A model generated the notes under the pieces. The model did not search any database. It was given only the letters and a program-made list of their open reading frames with translations, and was not told the origin of the DNA. From Pseudomonadota bacterium (GTDB lineage: Bacteria > Pseudomonadota > Gammaproteobacteria > Xanthomonadales > Xanthomonadaceae), in contig JAUMYP010000023.1 in NCBI GenBank assembly GCA_030528565.1, positions 1 to 34,573 of the forward strand: DNA of 34,573 bases, given 5' to 3'. Shown here piece after piece: positions 32,087 through 34,573 of the stretch (its first letter is position 1; each line of letters begins with the position of its first letter). A program made the position numbers and the translations under genes.

Positions 32087-32914
32087 ATGCAGATTGCCGA
32101 AATATTGCTAAAAGCCACGGCGCAGATTGGGCGTGAGGATGCCGAGCACCTGCTGCTGCATGTGCTGGGCAAGTCGCGCGGCTGGCTGTTTGCGCACGAT
32201 ACCGACCCGCTTGATAACGGGCTTGCCGAAGCCTTTCTGGGACTGCTTGCCCGTCGCCTGGCAGGCGAGCCGGTGGCCTATATCACCGGGCAGCGCGGTT
32301 TCTGGACGCTGAACCTGAATGTTTCCCCGGCCACCCTGATTCCGCGCCCGGAAACCGAGCTTTTGGTGGAGCTGGCACTGGCGCGCTGGCCGCACGAGGC
32401 TGCATTGCAGGCGGCAGACCTTGGCACCGGCAGCGGCGCGATTGCGCTGGCGCTGGCCAGCGAGCGCCCGGCCGCGCACATCATCGCCACCGATGCCAGT
32501 GCTGCTGCACTGGAGGTCGCCCGCCACAATGCACAAAGCCATGCCATCGGCAATGTCGAATTCCGCCACGGCTACTGGTATGCACCCCTGGCGGGCGAGC
32601 GTTTTGACCTGATTCTCAGCAACCCGCCGTATATCGAAGCGGATGATGCACATCTGGTGCAGGGCGATTTGCGTTTTGAACCGCGCACGGCGCTGGCATC
32701 GGGTGCAGACGGACTGGATGACCTGCGGCATATCGTGGCGCTGGCACCGGCGCATCTCAATGCCGGTGGCTGGCTGCTGCTGGAGCACGGCTGGCAGCAG
32801 GGTGCGGCCGTGCGCAGCTTGCTGGTTGCGGCCGGTTTCAGTGAGGTGGCTACGGCGCAGGATTTGGAACAGCGTGAACGGGTGAGTTTTGGGAGATGGC
32901 CGGGGAAGCAGTAA
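32087..32914 (+). CDS. prmC: Peptide chain release factor N5-glutamine methyltransferase PrmC
   Basis: PrmC methylates the Gln of the GGQ motif in RF1 and RF2 using S-adenosylmethionine. An N-terminal helical domain ([18 protein letters not shown]) precedes [20 protein letters not shown] and the [12 protein letters not shown] motif. The cofactor motif is [17 protein letters not shown] and the catalytic NPPY lies in [13 protein letters not shown]. Length 275 is normal. It is divergent from ahpC. Neither prfA nor hemK partners are adjacent. Confidence 0.95.
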   Translation: MQIAEILLKATAQIGREDAEHLLLHVLGKSRGWLFAHDTDPLDNGLAEAFLGLLARRLAGEPVAYITGQRGFWTLNLNVSPATLIPRPETELLVELALARWPHEAALQAADLGTGSGAIALALASERPAAHIIATDASAAALEVARHNAQSHAIGNVEFRHGYWYAPLAGERFDLILSNPPYIEADDAHLVQGDLRFEPRTALASGADGLDDLRHIVALAPAHLNAGGWLLLEHGWQQGAAVRSLLVAAGFSEVATAQDLEQRERVSFGRWPGKQ

Positions 32915-32944
32915 AATCCGCGTTTTTCTGTCCGGAGTTGTGCC

Positions 32945-33889
32945 ATGCGTATGCTATACCCCGCCATTGAACCCTATCAAACCGGCAATTTGCAGGTCGA
33001 TGCGCGCCATACCCTGTACTGGGAGCAATGTGGCAACCCCGAGGGCAAGCCGGTGGTGATGTTGCATGGCGGCCCCGGTGGCGGCTGCAATGCGGCGATG
33101 CGCCGTTTCCATAACCCGGACAAATACCGCATCGTGCTGTTTGACCAGCGCGGCGCCGGGCGCAGCACCCCGCATGCCGACTTGCAAGACAACACCACCT
33201 GGGATTTGGTGGCCGATATCGAGCGCCTGCGCGAGCATCTGGGCATTGAAAAATGGCAGGTATTCGGCGGCTCCTGGGGCTCGACCCTGGCGCTGGCCTA
33301 TGCACAGAAGCATCCCGGGCGCGTCACCGAACTGGTGCTGCGCGGCATCTTCATGCTGCGCCGCTGGGAGCTGGAATGGTTCTATCAGGAAGGCGCATCG
33401 CGCCTGTTCCCCGACCAGTTCGAGCCTTACCGCGATTACATCCCGGAAGCCGAACGCGGCGACCTGATGGCGGCCTATCACAAACGCCTGACTTCGGAGG
33501 ATGAGTCCACCCGGCTGGAAGCGGCACGCCGCTGGAGCATCTGGGAAGGCGGCACCAGCTATCTCCAGGTGCCAGATGATTACGCCAGCAGCCACAGCGA
33601 TGCCCATTTCGCATTGGCCTTTGCCCGCATCGAAAACCATTACTTCGTAAACAAGGGCTTCTTCGAGTGCGACGACCAGTTGCTGCGCGATGCCCAGCGT
33701 ATCGCCGACATCCCCGGCGTCATCGTGCATGGCCGCTACGACGTGGTTTGCCCGGTCGCCAATGCCTGGGACTTGCACAAAGCCTGGCCGAAGGCACAGC
33801 TCACCATCACCCCGACTTCCGGCCACTCGGCGTTTGAAGCAGAAAACATCGACGCCCTGGTGCGCGCCACCGACCAATTTGCCACTTGA
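32945..33889 (+). CDS. pip: Prolyl iminopeptidase
   Basis: Pip removes N-terminal proline from peptides in the cytoplasm. It is an alpha/beta hydrolase of 314 residues, family S33. The oxyanion region is HGGPGGGCNAAM, the nucleophile Ser110 is in GGSWGSTLALAYA, the catalytic Asp is probably in HGRYDVVCP and the His in TSGHSAFEAE. ATG 32945 is used; a second ATG two codons on is possible. It closely resembles the well-studied Xanthomonas/Neisseria type. The PhnA-domain gene follows after 16 bp. Confidence 0.95.
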   Translation: MRMLYPAIEPYQTGNLQVDARHTLYWEQCGNPEGKPVVMLHGGPGGGCNAAMRRFHNPDKYRIVLFDQRGAGRSTPHADLQDNTTWDLVADIERLREHLGIEKWQVFGGSWGSTLALAYAQKHPGRVTELVLRGIFMLRRWELEWFYQEGASRLFPDQFEPYRDYIPEAERGDLMAAYHKRLTSEDESTRLEAARRWSIWEGGTSYLQVPDDYASSHSDAHFALAFARIENHYFVNKGFFECDDQLLRDAQRIADIPGVIVHGRYDVVCPVANAWDLHKAWPKAQLTITPTSGHSAFEAENIDALVRATDQFAT

Positions 33890-33905
33890 ACCCAAGGAGA
33901 CCAGC

Positions 33906-34148
33906 ATGAGCGATTACGATAGCGACGAAGACGAAATCATCGTCAAGGACAGCAACGGCACCCGCCTGCAAGACGGCGACAGCGTGACCCTTATCAAAGA
34001 CCTGAAGGTCAAGGGCACCTCGGTGACCCTCAAGCGCGGCACCTTGTGCAAAAACATCCGCCTGACCGATGACGAAGACCTGATTGAATGCAATGTCGAA
34101 AAGGTCAAAGGCCTGGTGCTGCGCACCGAGTTTTTGAAGAAAGCCTGA
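33906..34148 (+). CDS. Short PhnA (YjdM-type) domain protein lacking the zinc ribbon
   Basis: The 80 residues cover the C-terminal PhnA domain: VKDSNGTRLQDGDSVTLIKD, LKVKGTSVTLKRGTLCKNIR and LVLRTEFLKK. The N-terminal zinc ribbon with two Cys pairs found in YjdM is replaced by an acidic stretch (MSDYDSDEDE). Despite the family name, a role in phosphonate use is doubtful. AAGGAG precedes the ATG. It follows pip closely and ends before a strong terminator. Confidence 0.85.
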   Translation: MSDYDSDEDEIIVKDSNGTRLQDGDSVTLIKDLKVKGTSVTLKRGTLCKNIRLTDDEDLIECNVEKVKGLVLRTEFLKKA

Positions 34149-34176
34149 TACGGCGCTGCACAGAATCAACCCAAGC

Positions 34177-34205
34177 AAAAAGCCGGAAGTGCATTCCGGC
34201 TTTTT
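34177..34205 (+). terminator. Intrinsic terminator after the PhnA-domain gene
   Basis: AAAAAGCCGGAA (34177-34188) and TTCCGGCTTTTT (34194-34205) form a perfect stem with a 5-nt loop and a T5 tail. The A-run on the other side makes it bidirectional. It lies 29 bp after the stop. Confidence 0.9.
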
Positions 34206-34213
34206 GCTTTGCT

Positions 34214-34573
34214 TTAGATGTTAAGTCCCGCCATTAACTGGCGCGGATTCATTTTAAACCATCCAGGCTGGTCATCCCACTGTTTGCAGATGAATTCGTA
34301 GGGCGTGAGCCCCTTCAAGGTCTTGAGCCTGCGGCCGAAGTTGTAGGCGTCCATGAAGCTGCGCAAGTGCTGGCGCAGCTGCGCGTGGTCGTTGTAGTGG
34401 AAACGCTTGACCGTGGCTTCCTTGATGGTTCTGTTCATTCGTTCGACCTGTCCATTCGTCCAAGGATGCTGGACCTGGGTCAGACGGTGCTCGATGCCAT
34501 GTTCTTGGCACACCCGGCTGAAGATGTGCGCCGGGCAGTGACGGTCACGACGACGGTTTGTGAACTGGATGCC
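34214..34573 (-). CDS. IS481-family transposase, C-terminal part (second copy)
   Basis: This is the same transposase region as at the left end, inverted and cut by the window end. NGQVERMNRTIKE and LKTLKGLTPYEF are present. It differs from the left copy at several residues, for example Gln for Lys before HPWTNG. The TAA stop at 34216-34214 lies outside the element end at 34219, so the flanking DNA supplies it. Confidence 0.85.
   Translation of the reverse strand, partial: GIQFTNRRRDRHCPAHIFSRVCQEHGIEHRLTQVQHPWTNGQVERMNRTIKEATVKRFHYNDHAQLRQHLRSFMDAYNFGRRLKTLKGLTPYEFICKQWDDQPGWFKMNPRQLMAGLNI
34219..34573 (-). mobile_element. IS481-family insertion sequence, second copy (truncated by window end)
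   Basis: The element starts TGTTAAGTCCCGCC at 34219, the inverse of the left copy's end at 411. Only one terminus is inside the window, so the target duplication cannot be checked. It lies 13 bp after the terminator. Confidence 0.85.

Noticed and set aside
1-34573. The interval as a composite transposon between inverted IS481 copies
   Set aside because: It consists of essential housekeeping genes, the copies are diverged, and neither is complete in the window.
1-34573. CRISPR array, tRNA or rRNA genes
   Set aside because: No regularly spaced repeats and no tRNA or rRNA signatures were seen by eye.

Overview
The window looks like a contig from a gammaproteobacterium of the Xanthomonadaceae/Lysobacteraceae type. 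Supporting evidence is the ahpC-ahpF-oxyR order (classical in Xanthomonas), the close resemblance of RlmM and the DUF4845 protein to Xanthomonas versions, the miaA-hfq-hflX-hflK-hflC run, and a GC-rich core. This is inference from remembered protein families, not from a search. Both ends of the window lie inside diverged, inverted copies of one IS481-family element, so the window probably ends where an assembly broke at a repeat.

Layout. 1-1262: truncated IS481-family element with an IS5-family element (416-1262) inserted at its very end. 1400-5626: putP, miaA, hfq, hflX. 5705-7665: hflK and hflC. 7756-11711: lepA, lepB, a DUF4845 gene and rnc. 11766-12158: a YciA-like thioesterase, reverse strand. 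12253-15668: nrdA-nrdB, reverse strand, with a strong terminator, a promoter and two NrdR boxes 31 bp apart. 15982-16069: an 88-bp MITE sharing its ends with the IS5 element. 16111-19461: glnS, a deaminase and rlmM as an overlapping reverse-strand operon. 19602-20785: a DUF2007 gene and an EamA transporter gene. 20786-28455: an AT-richer surface-glycan island containing a Wzm/Wzt-type ABC exporter, a HAD protein, an 823-residue glycosyltransferase, a pyruvyltransferase and a convergent galE. 28647-31893: oxyR, ahpF and ahpC, reverse strand, with OxyR operators in front of ahpC. 32087-34148: prmC, pip and a short PhnA-domain gene, ending in a strong terminator before the right-hand IS481 copy.

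The core modules are housekeeping: tRNA modification, RNA chaperone and GTPase functions, membrane protease control, protein secretion, RNA processing, dNTP synthesis, glutaminyl-tRNA supply, 23S rRNA methylation, peroxide defence and release-factor methylation. The most distinctive part is the glycan island. It encodes export plus a few tailoring enzymes but no full repeat-unit pathway. Two of its adjacent genes carry nine-base homopolymers (C9 and G9) inside codons, and its HAD and glycosyltransferase genes are separated by a single in-frame stop. Together these suggest an acquired surface-glycan locus that may switch by slipped-strand mispairing.
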